DNA of 64,000 nt from an uncultured Bacteroides sp. (GTDB lineage: Bacteria; Bacteroidota; Bacteroidia; Bacteroidales; Bacteroidaceae). A program made the translations under genes and the position numbers. The notes below the pieces were generated by a model, which saw only the letters and a program-made list of their open reading frames with translations, ran no database searches and was not told the DNA's origin. Location of the stretch: assembly GCA_958477465.1 (NCBI GenBank), contig CAUEFX010000008.1, positions 45,862 to 109,861 on the forward strand, read 5' to 3'. Within the stretch, counting starts at the first letter, position 1. Every line of letters starts with the position of its first letter. Of this stretch, positions 37,032 through 44,637 are shown piece after piece.

Positions 37032-38759
37032 TTAATTGATTTTCTGCATCCATTCGGTTACATCATTTACAGAGGGGTTGGTAAGTTCCAACTTATACTT
37101 CTTGTTGAGTCCGCAAATCTCTTGATGTAACTTCTGCGGATTTACACCTTTCATGTCTTCTACCAGGTTATAGCCGGCTTTCTGAATTACCGGTACCCAG
37201 TCTTCCGGAATACCCAATTCTGTGTATTTGGCAACGGCATCCTTCTTGACAACCTTCTCCGGACGCATCTGCGGGAAGAACAGTACTTCCTGGATCGTTG
37301 TTTCTCCGGTCATCAACATTGTCAGACGGTCCATACCGATACCCATACCCGATGTCGGCGGCATACCGTATTCCAATGCACGTATAAAGTCCTTGTCGAT
37401 AATCATGGCTTCATCGTCCCCTTTTTCGCTCAGGCGCATTTGCTCTTCAAAACGTTCCAATTGGTCGATGGGGTCGTTCAACTCAGAATAAGCGTTACAC
37501 AACTCTTTTCCGTTCACCATCAACTCAAATCGTTCGGTCAGTTCCGGATTATCACGATGGCGCTTGGTCAGCGGTGACATCTCAATCGGATAATCGGTTA
37601 TGAATGTCGGCTGTATGTAATTGCCTTCACAGAATTCACCGAAGATTTCATCGATCAACTTGCCTTTACCCATGGTGTCGTCAATCTCCATATTCAGTTT
37701 CCGGCAGATTTCACGTATATCGCTTTCGCTTTTTCCGCTCAGGTCATATCCGGTAAACTCTTTGATGGAATCGAGCATGGTGACGCGTTTGAAGGGAGCT
37801 TTGAAGCTGATCGTATTGTCACCTACTTTAACTTCGGTGGTGCCGTTCACGTCCATACAGATTTTCTCAATCATGTTTTCTGTAAACGTCATCATCCAAT
37901 TGTAGTCTTTGTAGGCAACGTATATTTCCATACAGGTGAATTCGGGATTGTGTGTACGGTCCATACCTTCGTTGCGGAAGTTCTTTCCGATTTCGTATAC
38001 ACCTTCAAAACCTCCTACGATCAGACGTTTCAGGTATAACTCGCTGGCGATACGCATATACAATGGTATATCGAGCGCATTGTGATGCGTAATGAACGGA
38101 CGTGCGGCCGCACCACCGGGGATAGCCTGTAAAATCGGTGTCTCCACTTCGATGTATCCTTTCTCATTGAAGTACTCGCGCATGGAGTTGTATACTTTGG
38201 TACGCTTGATGAATATATCTTTAACACGTTCGTTCACGGCCAAATCGACATAACGCTGACGGTAACGCAATTCGGGATCTTCAAAAGAGTCGTATGCCAC
38301 ACCGTCTTTGTATTTTACAATCGGCAATGGCTTGATAGACTTCGACAATACGGTGAGTTTCTTGGCGTGAATACTGATTTCACCCATCTGTGTACGGAAT
38401 ACAAAACCTTCGATACCGATGAAATCACCTAAGTCGAGCAGGCGTTTGAATACAGTATTGTACATTTCCTTGTCTTCTCCCGGACAGATATCGTCACGGG
38501 TAATATACACTTGGATACGCCCTTTGGAATCTTGCAATTCGATGAAAGATGCCTTGCCCATCACGCGGCGACTCATCATACGCCCTGCTATGGATACCAT
38601 ACGGGGTTCGTCTTCATCTTTGAATTCCTGTTTTATATCTGTAGAGAAAGCATTGGTTACATACTCTGCTGCGGGATAAGGTTCAATACCCATCGCGCGA
38701 AGCTCATTCAGACTGTTACGTCGGATGATTTCCTGTTCACTTAGTTCTAATAGGTTCAT
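37032..38759 (-). CDS. lysS: Lysyl-tRNA synthetase (class II)
   Basis: A 575-residue aminoacyl-tRNA synthetase. The OB-fold anticodon-binding domain (about 55-160, [21 protein letters not shown]) is followed by the class II catalytic core, with motif 2 in [21 protein letters not shown] and motif 3 in [14 protein letters not shown]. The C-terminus has an extension of about 70 residues after motif 3, as is usual in Bacteroidetes. The longest frame begins 11 codons upstream at 38792, but a -7 element (TATTTTTG, minus strand, 38790-38797) overlaps it, so I use the ATG at 38759 ([10 protein letters not shown]). Confidence 0.97.
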   Translation of the reverse strand: MNLLELSEQEIIRRNSLNELRAMGIEPYPAAEYVTNAFSTDIKQEFKDEDEPRMVSIAGRMMSRRVMGKASFIELQDSKGRIQVYITRDDICPGEDKEMYNTVFKRLLDLGDFIGIEGFVFRTQMGEISIHAKKLTVLSKSIKPLPIVKYKDGVAYDSFEDPELRYRQRYVDLAVNERVKDIFIKRTKVYNSMREYFNEKGYIEVETPILQAIPGGAAARPFITHHNALDIPLYMRIASELYLKRLIVGGFEGVYEIGKNFRNEGMDRTHNPEFTCMEIYVAYKDYNWMMTFTENMIEKICMDVNGTTEVKVGDNTISFKAPFKRVTMLDSIKEFTGYDLSGKSESDIREICRKLNMEIDDTMGKGKLIDEIFGEFCEGNYIQPTFITDYPIEMSPLTKRHRDNPELTERFELMVNGKELCNAYSELNDPIDQLERFEEQMRLSEKGDDEAMIIDKDFIRALEYGMPPTSGMGIGMDRLTMLMTGETTIQEVLFFPQMRPEKVVKKDAVAKYTELGIPEDWVPVIQKAGYNLVEDMKGVNPQKLHQEICGLNKKYKLELTNPSVNDVTEWMQKIN

Positions 38760-38905
38760 TTCGTTACGTATTAACTCTATATTTGGTGGCAAAAATACGA
38801 AACATTTTTAATATTACGGCATGAATAGCTCTCTAATTTGCCTAAAGGGTAGATTGTAGCAAAGGAATGACCGGTAATAAAGAAGGAATTTAAAGTGACT
38901 TTTCA

Positions 38906-38937
38906 TTTGCCGGGTTCTTGGAAAAACACTAATTTTG
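38906..38937 (+). promoter_or_regulatory. Bacteroides-type promoter of the MATE gene
   Basis: TTTG at 38906-38909, 20-base spacing, TAATTTTG at 38930-38937. The ATG is 25 bases downstream, preceded by a strong AAGGAGGAG ribosome site, which is unusual in this window. Confidence 0.75.
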
Positions 38938-38962
38938 CATCCTCAAAACAAAAAGGAGGAGT

Positions 38963-40321
38963 ATGACTACAGGACAGAAGCGCCCCACGGCGTTGGGGAC
39001 AGAAAAAATTGGAAAACTTTTGATACAATATGCGGTACCGGCTATTATTGCTATGACAGCATCTTCTCTTTATAATATGGTGGACAGCATTTTCATCGGG
39101 CATGGTGTGGGCCGCATGGCAATCTCCGGTCTGGCACTGACCTTTCCATTGATGAATCTTGCCGCTGCATTCGGTTCGCTGGTGGGAGTAGGAGCCGCCA
39201 CCTTAGTATCCGTAAAACTCGGTCAGAAGGATTACGACACGGCCCAACGAGTTCTTGGCAATGTTTTGGTACTGAATATTATTATCGGTCTGGCGTTTAC
39301 TGTTCTTACACTTCTGTTCCTCGATCCTATTCTCTATTTTTTTGGTGGAAGCGAAGCCACTATCGGCTATGCCCGCGACTACATGGAAGTGATTTTGCTG
39401 GGGAATGTCGTTACTCATCTCTATCTGGGACTGAATGCAGTGCTTCGTTCTGCCGGCCATCCTCAAAGAGCGATGTATGCAACGATTGCTACGGTGGTGA
39501 TTAATACGATACTCGACCCATTGTTTATTTTCGTCTTCGATTGGGGAATCCGCGGAGCGGCTATTGCCACCATTGTAGCACAGATTATCGCATTGATGTG
39601 GCAATTCAAGTTATTCAGTAACAAAGAAGAACTGCTACATTTCCATCGGGGAATTTTTCGCTTGAGACGTAAGATCGTATTCGGTTCGCTGGCTATCGGC
39701 ATGTCTCCTTTCTTAATGAACCTCGCCTCCTGTTTCATCGTGATTCTGATTAACCAAGGGTTGCAACGCTACGGAGGAGATCTTGCTATCGGTGCTTTCG
39801 GCATTGTCAACCGGCTTGTGTTTGTTTTTGTGATGATTGTACTGGGATTGAATCAGGGCATGCAGCCCATTGCCGGTTACAACTTTGGTGCCCGTCAGTA
39901 TTCCCGCGTCACCCGAGTGCTGAAGCTGACTATTATCGGAGCTACCATTGTTACTACTACCGGATTTCTATTGGGGATATTTATCCCCGAACTGATTGTA
40001 TCCATATTTACGTCGGATGCTGAGTTGATACATCTTTCGGCTGAAGGGTATCGCATCGTAGTGATGTTTTTCCCCATTGTCGGGTTTCAGATGGTGGCAT
40101 CCAACTTCTTTCAGAGCATCGGCATGGCCGGCAAAGCCATATTCCTATCACTCACCCGACAGATGCTGTTCCTTGTCCCTTGCCTGCTCATCTTGCCTCA
40201 TTTCTATGGGCAGACGGGAGTATGGGTCAGTATGCCGGCCTCCGATCTGGCAGCAAGTATCGTTTCCGGCCTTATGCTTTGGTGGCAGTTTCATCAGTTT
40301 CATAAAAACGCCAACGGGTAA
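38963..40321 (+). CDS. MATE-family multidrug/sodium efflux transporter
   Basis: A 452-residue inner-membrane antiporter with 12 predicted helices in two similar halves. Typical segments are IGKLLIQYAVPAIIAMTASSLYNMVD at the N-terminus, GVGAATLVSVKLGQ near residue 75, and GLNQGMQPIAGYNFGA near residue 300 in the second half. Such proteins export cationic drugs or metabolites in exchange for sodium or protons; the substrate here is unknown. It has a consensus promoter and an unusually good Shine-Dalgarno sequence. The next gene has its own promoter beginning 10 bp after this stop. Confidence 0.95.
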   Translation: MTTGQKRPTALGTEKIGKLLIQYAVPAIIAMTASSLYNMVDSIFIGHGVGRMAISGLALTFPLMNLAAAFGSLVGVGAATLVSVKLGQKDYDTAQRVLGNVLVLNIIIGLAFTVLTLLFLDPILYFFGGSEATIGYARDYMEVILLGNVVTHLYLGLNAVLRSAGHPQRAMYATIATVVINTILDPLFIFVFDWGIRGAAIATIVAQIIALMWQFKLFSNKEELLHFHRGIFRLRRKIVFGSLAIGMSPFLMNLASCFIVILINQGLQRYGGDLAIGAFGIVNRLVFVFVMIVLGLNQGMQPIAGYNFGARQYSRVTRVLKLTIIGATIVTTTGFLLGIFIPELIVSIFTSDAELIHLSAEGYRIVVMFFPIVGFQMVASNFFQSIGMAGKAIFLSLTRQMLFLVPCLLILPHFYGQTGVWVSMPASDLAASIVSGLMLWWQFHQFHKNANG

Positions 40322-40330
40322 TGCCGCCGG

Positions 40331-40362
40331 TTTGCTTTTCTCAGAAATAATCCGTATGTTTG
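40331..40362 (+). promoter_or_regulatory. Bacteroides-type promoter of the cytidylate-kinase-like gene
   Basis: TTTG at 40331-40334, 20-base spacing, TATGTTTG at 40355-40362. It lies just after the MATE stop, so the following gene need not be in an operon with it. Confidence 0.7.
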
Positions 40363-40413
40363 TTTCGACTGATAAACATCCACAAAATGTCTCATCATTA
40401 ACCATAATATATT

Positions 40414-41043
40414 ATGAAAGGTAATTATGTTATTAATGTCGGTCGCCAGTTGGGAAGCGGCGGGAAGGAAATAGGCGAGAAGTTGGCTGCCCGTCTGGGA
40501 ATCGACTTTTATGATAAAGAGCTGATAAATCTTGCGTCGGAAGAGAGCGGGTTGTGCAAGGAGTTTTTCGAAAAAGCCGACGAAAAAGCATCTCAAGGTA
40601 TTATCGGTGGTTTGTTTGGCATGCGTTTCCCTTTTATCAGTGACGGAGCTGTGCCTTGCACGAATTGCTTGAGCAATGATGCCCTTTTCAAAATCCAGAG
40701 TGATGTTATCCGTAACTTGGCCGCAACAAAATCCTGCCTGTTCGTAGGACGCTGTGCCGATTACATACTGCGGGATCATCCGCGTTGCGTAAACATCTTC
40801 ATATCCGCATCAAAGGAAGATCGCATCAGACGTCTTCGGAACATACATGGAATCAGTGAAGAAGATGCGGAAGAAATGATGGAAAAAGCGGATAAGAGAC
40901 GTTCGGAATACTATAATTACTACAGCTACAAAACCTGGGGAGCAGCCGCTACTTACCATCTCTGCATCGACTCTTCCGCATTGGGCATCGACGCTACAGT
41001 GAGGTTTATAGAAGAGTTTGTAGCGAAAAAGCTGGAATTATAA
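40414..41043 (+). CDS. Cytidylate-kinase-like P-loop protein
   Basis: A 209-residue protein of the cytidylate-kinase-like family. The N-terminus has a P-loop-like GRQLGSGGKEIGEKLAARLG (residues 9-28) followed by FYDKELINLASEESG, the pattern of these nucleotide kinases, and an arginine-rich lid-like segment DRIRRLRNIHGISEEDAEEM. It differs from true Cmk (about 225 residues, GPSGSGKST loop), so it is probably a paralogue of unknown substrate. It ends at a strong convergent hairpin. Confidence 0.85.
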   Translation: MKGNYVINVGRQLGSGGKEIGEKLAARLGIDFYDKELINLASEESGLCKEFFEKADEKASQGIIGGLFGMRFPFISDGAVPCTNCLSNDALFKIQSDVIRNLAATKSCLFVGRCADYILRDHPRCVNIFISASKEDRIRRLRNIHGISEEDAEEMMEKADKRRSEYYNYYSYKTWGAAATYHLCIDSSALGIDATVRFIEEFVAKKLEL

Positions 41044-41076
41044 ATAGCTGAGAAAAGCCTCAAACACCTGAAAGAT

Positions 41077-41120
41077 AAAATCGCCCCTATTACGGATTCA
41101 TCTGTAGCAGGGGCGATTTT
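41077..41120. terminator. Convergent hairpin terminator (family member 3)
   Basis: The 12-bp outer stem AAAATCGCCCCT/AGGGGCGATTTT encloses a second helix (about 7 bp with G-T pairs) and a 4-base loop. The core resembles the hairpins at 8366 and 28404. Confidence 0.8.
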
Positions 41121-41180
41121 GCTGGCAAGAGAGCTAGCTTTGGCACCCTCTTATTGTTTTTATTACAGAGCAAGCCTGTC

Positions 41181-41657
41181 TCACTCTTTATCTTCTGTTT
41201 TCAATTCAATTCTTTCTTGCGCACTTTCACAGTCTGCTTTCGAAGAGAGATAGAAAGAGAGTCTGGCATCGGCATCAGCCACGGTCTGCACACGCATCTT
41301 CACTTTCAACACGGCATTCCGTACTCCATCTTCAAACTTGATAATCCCCTCCTCGGGCCTTGTGAAATTCTTATCAGAGGACACTCCATCCGGCAAATCG
41401 AAATCCTTTATACCCAATTGCTGCCGGTCTTCTTTTACGATGAATGTATTCAAATCCTCTCCATTTCCATCCAGCATCAGCGAGACAACCACCTCGTCGC
41501 CCACTTTCAATGAAGGTATGGAAGCCATATCCTCACTATAATCCTTTATATCACCTTCAATAAAGATACCCGTAATTTCAATTACAGGACTCTCTGCCGA
41601 GCCGGAACATGCAGCCAAAAGCAGTAGTAACAACGGTGCAAGAAGTTGCTTTTTCAT
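41181..41657 (-). CDS. Small exported lipoprotein of unknown function
   Basis: A 158-residue protein with a clear lipoprotein signal (LLLAACSG, Cys17). The mature part is acidic and predicted mainly beta (VGDEVVVSLMLDGNGEDLNTFIV, NAVLKVKMRVQTVADADARLSFYL), consistent with one small beta-sandwich. I do not recognise a characterised family. It is a single gene between two convergent/divergent neighbours, facing the kinase-like gene across a terminator. Confidence 0.75.
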   Translation of the reverse strand: MKKQLLAPLLLLLLAACSGSAESPVIEITGIFIEGDIKDYSEDMASIPSLKVGDEVVVSLMLDGNGEDLNTFIVKEDRQQLGIKDFDLPDGVSSDKNFTRPEEGIIKFEDGVRNAVLKVKMRVQTVADADARLSFYLSSKADCESAQERIELKTEDKE

Positions 41658-41808
41658 GTATTACAAATCTCTTGTTTACACTACAAAAATACACATTATA
41701 TCCGGATTAGCAAAAAAATCGTAACTTTGTGCAAAAATTCAGAGTCAGAATGACTCTTCCCAAAGTTTTTCATAAAGAATTCAAACCAATTCTTAATATA
41801 ATAAAGAA

Positions 41809-42501
41809 ATGTATCAAAAAGAAATACACTTAAAAGCCGTTCTATTCGACATGGATGGCGTATTATTCAACTCCATGCCTTATCATGCAGAAGCATGGCA
41901 CAAAGTAATGCAAGCTCACGGTCTAAACCTCAGCCGCGAAGAAGCCTATTTGCACGAAGGGCGTACTGGAGCCGGCACTATCAACATTGTAAGCCAACGC
42001 CAATTAGGGCGGGAAGCAACGCCCGAAGAAATAGAGAACATCTATCATGAGAAAAGCGAAGAATTCAATAAATTCCCCGAACCGGAACCGATGCCCGGTG
42101 CCTGGGAACTGCTGCAAAAAATAAAATCCTCCGGACTGACACCGATGGTGGTCACCGGCTCCGGACAACGCTCCCTGCTCGACCGTCTGGAGCATAGCTT
42201 CCCCGGCATGTTCCACCGCGAACTGATGGTGACTGCATTTGATGTAAAACACGGGAAACCCAATCCAGAGCCCTACCTGATGGCACTTGAAAAAGGAGGA
42301 TTCAAAGCAAACGAGGCTGTAGTCATCGAGAACGCGCCGCTCGGAGTGCAAGCGGGTGTAGCCGCAGGAATTTTCACCATAGCTGTCAATACCGGACCAT
42401 TAGACAATAAAGTATTGCAAGATGCCGGAGCAAATGCCCTCTACCCCTCTATGCAAGCACTCTGCGACGGATGGGAGACTTTTACAAGCAGCCTGCTATA
42501 A
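41809..42501 (+). CDS. HAD-superfamily phosphatase / beta-phosphoglucomutase-like
   Basis: A 230-residue cytosolic hydrolase. The HAD motif I FDMDGVLFNS (Asp14 nucleophile, Asp16 acid/base) is followed by a helical cap, motif II VVTGSGQRS, motif III lysine in HGKPNPEPYL and motif IV VIENAPLGVQAG. The DxD arrangement and cap suit the beta-phosphoglucomutase-like subgroup, which includes sugar-phosphate phosphatases and mutases; substrate unknown. A -7-like element TAACTTTG at 41722-41729 precedes it without a good -33 box. Confidence 0.9.
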   Translation: MYQKEIHLKAVLFDMDGVLFNSMPYHAEAWHKVMQAHGLNLSREEAYLHEGRTGAGTINIVSQRQLGREATPEEIENIYHEKSEEFNKFPEPEPMPGAWELLQKIKSSGLTPMVVTGSGQRSLLDRLEHSFPGMFHRELMVTAFDVKHGKPNPEPYLMALEKGGFKANEAVVIENAPLGVQAGVAAGIFTIAVNTGPLDNKVLQDAGANALYPSMQALCDGWETFTSSLL

Positions 42502-42561
42502 CAAGAAAAAAGAGATTTTCAGCATGTAGGTTTCCGCCCCCAACAGATATTAAAATAAAGA

Positions 42562-42591
42562 AACGCTTATAATCCGAAGATTATAAGCGTT
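42562..42591 (-). terminator. Terminator of the tRNA-Arg gene
   Basis: A perfect 13-bp stem AACGCTTATAATC/GATTATAAGCGTT with loop CGAA (TTCG on the minus strand), then T-rich sequence on the minus strand, 10 bp after the tRNA 3' end. Confidence 0.85.
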
Positions 42592-42600
42592 CATCTGTAG

Positions 42601-42672
42601 TAGCCCCGAAGGGAATCAAACCCTTATCTTAGGTACCGGAAACCTACATTCTATTCGTTGAACTACAGGGCC
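42601..42672 (-). tRNA. tRNA-Arg (anticodon CCG) with A19-U56
   Basis: The minus strand folds into a standard cloverleaf: acceptor GGCCCTG/CGGGGCT (G1-U72 wobble), D-arm GTTC/GAAT, anticodon arm TAGGT/ACCTA with loop TTCCGGT (anticodon CCG, reading CGG for Arg), variable loop AGAT, and T-arm AAGGG/CCCTT. The discriminator is A, and CCA is not encoded. The D-loop reads AACGAATA and the T-loop TTTGATT, so the nearly universal G19 and C56 are A and T respectively. The two changes restore a Watson-Crick pair between the loops. A strong terminator follows. Confidence 0.93.
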
Positions 42673-42886
42673 GGTTTTGCGACGACAAAAATAGATAAAA
42701 ACTTCTTATCTTCCTAATCTTTCTACCATTTTTGTTAATACAATCTTTAATTTTCTATTCAGCGATATGTTATTTTGAAACCTACTTCAATGAAATCTTT
42801 ATCATATTGACATTATTTCAGACGAAAACCAATACACATATTAATATTTTTCCTACCTTTGCCGACAATCAACATATAATAAACCT

Positions 42887-43924
42887 ATGAGTTATCTTAT
42901 AAAACCTCAGAATTATAAACCCCTTCTCGACCTAAAGCAGACAGAACTCGGTATCAAACAGATCAAAGAGTTCTTTCAGATGAATTTATCATCGGAGTTG
43001 CGTCTGCGTCGTGTCACAGCCCCTCTTTTTGTACTCAAAGGCATGGGTATCAATGACGACCTTAACGGTGTTGAACGTCCGGTATCCTTCCCTATCAAAG
43101 ATCTTGGGGATGCACAGGCAGAAGTTGTACATTCGCTGGCCAAATGGAAAAGATTGACGCTTGCCGATTATCATATTGAACCGGGATATGGTATTTATAC
43201 CGACATGAATGCCATCCGCTCGGATGAGGAACTGGGCAACCTGCACTCACTGTACGTGGACCAATGGGACTGGGAGCGTGTAATGACAGCGGAAGAGCGC
43301 AATGTGGAGTTTCTCAAAGAGATAGTAAACCGTATTTATGCCGCGATGATACGTACGGAATACATGGTGTATGAAATGTACCCGCAGATAAAACCCTGTC
43401 TGCCGCAAAAATTACACTTCATCCATGCAGAAGAACTTCGCCAGTTGTATCCGGCATTAGAGCCCAAATGCCGCGAACACGCTATCTGCCAGAAATATGG
43501 CGCCGTATTCATTATCGGTATCGGTTGCCGGCTTAGTGACGGCAAAAGACACGACGGGCGTGCTCCGGACTACGATGATTATACAACCAAAGGACTCAAT
43601 GACTTACCCGGTCTGAACGGTGACCTTCTTTTATGGGACGATGTATTGCAACGCTCCATCGAGCTTTCGTCCATGGGCATCCGTGTCGACAAAGAAGCCT
43701 TGCTACGTCAGGTGAAAGAGGCGAAACAGGAACAGCGTCTGGAGCTCTATTTCCACAAACGCCTGCTGAACGGCACACTGCCCCTGTCTATCGGAGGAGG
43801 TATCGGACAGTCACGTCTCTGTATGTATTACTTACGCAAAGCTCATATCGGAGAGATTCAAGCAAGTATCTGGCCGGAGGAAATGAGAAAAGAATGCGAA
43901 GCACTCAACATACACCTTATATAA
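42887..43924 (+). CDS. asnA: Aspartate-ammonia ligase (asparagine synthetase A)
   Basis: A 345-residue cytosolic enzyme making asparagine from aspartate, ammonia and ATP. It resembles class II aminoacyl-tRNA synthetase cores: an early RRVTAPLFVLKGMGINDDLNG, HSLAKWKRLTLADY, LHSLYVDQWDWERV and a motif-3-like GGGIGQSRLCMYYL near the end. Length is slightly longer than E. coli AsnA (330). A -7 element TACCTTTG is at 42854-42861. Ung follows after 13 bp, so the two are probably co-transcribed. Confidence 0.97.
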   Translation: MSYLIKPQNYKPLLDLKQTELGIKQIKEFFQMNLSSELRLRRVTAPLFVLKGMGINDDLNGVERPVSFPIKDLGDAQAEVVHSLAKWKRLTLADYHIEPGYGIYTDMNAIRSDEELGNLHSLYVDQWDWERVMTAEERNVEFLKEIVNRIYAAMIRTEYMVYEMYPQIKPCLPQKLHFIHAEELRQLYPALEPKCREHAICQKYGAVFIIGIGCRLSDGKRHDGRAPDYDDYTTKGLNDLPGLNGDLLLWDDVLQRSIELSSMGIRVDKEALLRQVKEAKQEQRLELYFHKRLLNGTLPLSIGGGIGQSRLCMYYLRKAHIGEIQASIWPEEMRKECEALNIHLI

Positions 43925-43937
43925 TATACGATATACC

Positions 43938-44600
43938 ATGAACGTACAAATAGAAGAAAGTTGGAAAGTTCATCTGCAACCGGAGTTTGACAAGGAGTAC
44001 TTCCGCACACTGACGGAATTTGTCAGAAGCGAATATAGCCAATATACTGTCTATCCTCCCGGAAAACTGATATTCAACGCTTTCAATCTATGTCCTTTCG
44101 ACAAAGTAAAAGTTGTCATTATCGGGCAAGATCCTTACCATGGACCGGGACAGGCACACGGTCTCTGTTTCTCGGTAAACGACGGAGTTCCATTCCCGCC
44201 GTCATTGGTCAATATCTTTAAAGAGATAAAAGACGACTTGGGAACAGAAATGCCGGCAAGCGGGAATCTGACCCGTTGGGCCGAACAAGGCGTATTATTA
44301 CTCAATGCCACATTAACCGTACGCGCCCATCAGGCCGGCTCGCACCAACGCCGGGGATGGGAAGAGTTTACCGATGCAGCCATCCGTGCACTGGCAGAAG
44401 AACGGGAACATCTTGTATTTATCCTTTGGGGAAGCTATGCACAACGTAAGGGAGCATTCATAGACCGCAATAAGCATCTTGTGCTTAGCTCGGCACACCC
44501 CTCACCCCTGTCCGCCTACAACGGTTTTTTCGGAAACAAACATTTCAGCAAGACCAATGCCTATCTGAGAGAGCACGGAGAAAAAGAAATCATCTTCTAA
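43938..44600 (+). CDS. ung: Uracil-DNA glycosylase (family 1)
   Basis: A 220-residue DNA repair enzyme removing uracil. The water-activating loop GQDPYHGPGQAHGL has catalytic Asp65, and the Leu-loop region SSAHPSPLS has catalytic His187. The intervening LLLNATLTVRAHQAGSH segment is the uracil-recognition part of the family. It is the second gene after asnA, with transcription ending at the hairpin overlapping the lptD stop. Confidence 0.98.
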   Translation: MNVQIEESWKVHLQPEFDKEYFRTLTEFVRSEYSQYTVYPPGKLIFNAFNLCPFDKVKVVIIGQDPYHGPGQAHGLCFSVNDGVPFPPSLVNIFKEIKDDLGTEMPASGNLTRWAEQGVLLLNATLTVRAHQAGSHQRRGWEEFTDAAIRALAEEREHLVFILWGSYAQRKGAFIDRNKHLVLSSAHPSPLSAYNGFFGNKHFSKTNAYLREHGEKEIIF

Positions 44601-44612
44601 GAAAAGGAAAAC

Positions 44613-44637
44613 AAAAAAGGGCGAAAGCCCTTTTTTT
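44613..44637. terminator. Convergent terminator between ung and lptD
   Basis: GGGC-GAAA-GCCC flanked by six A and seven T, extending the stem to about 10 bp. It works in both directions and includes part of the lptD stop codon. Confidence 0.85.
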
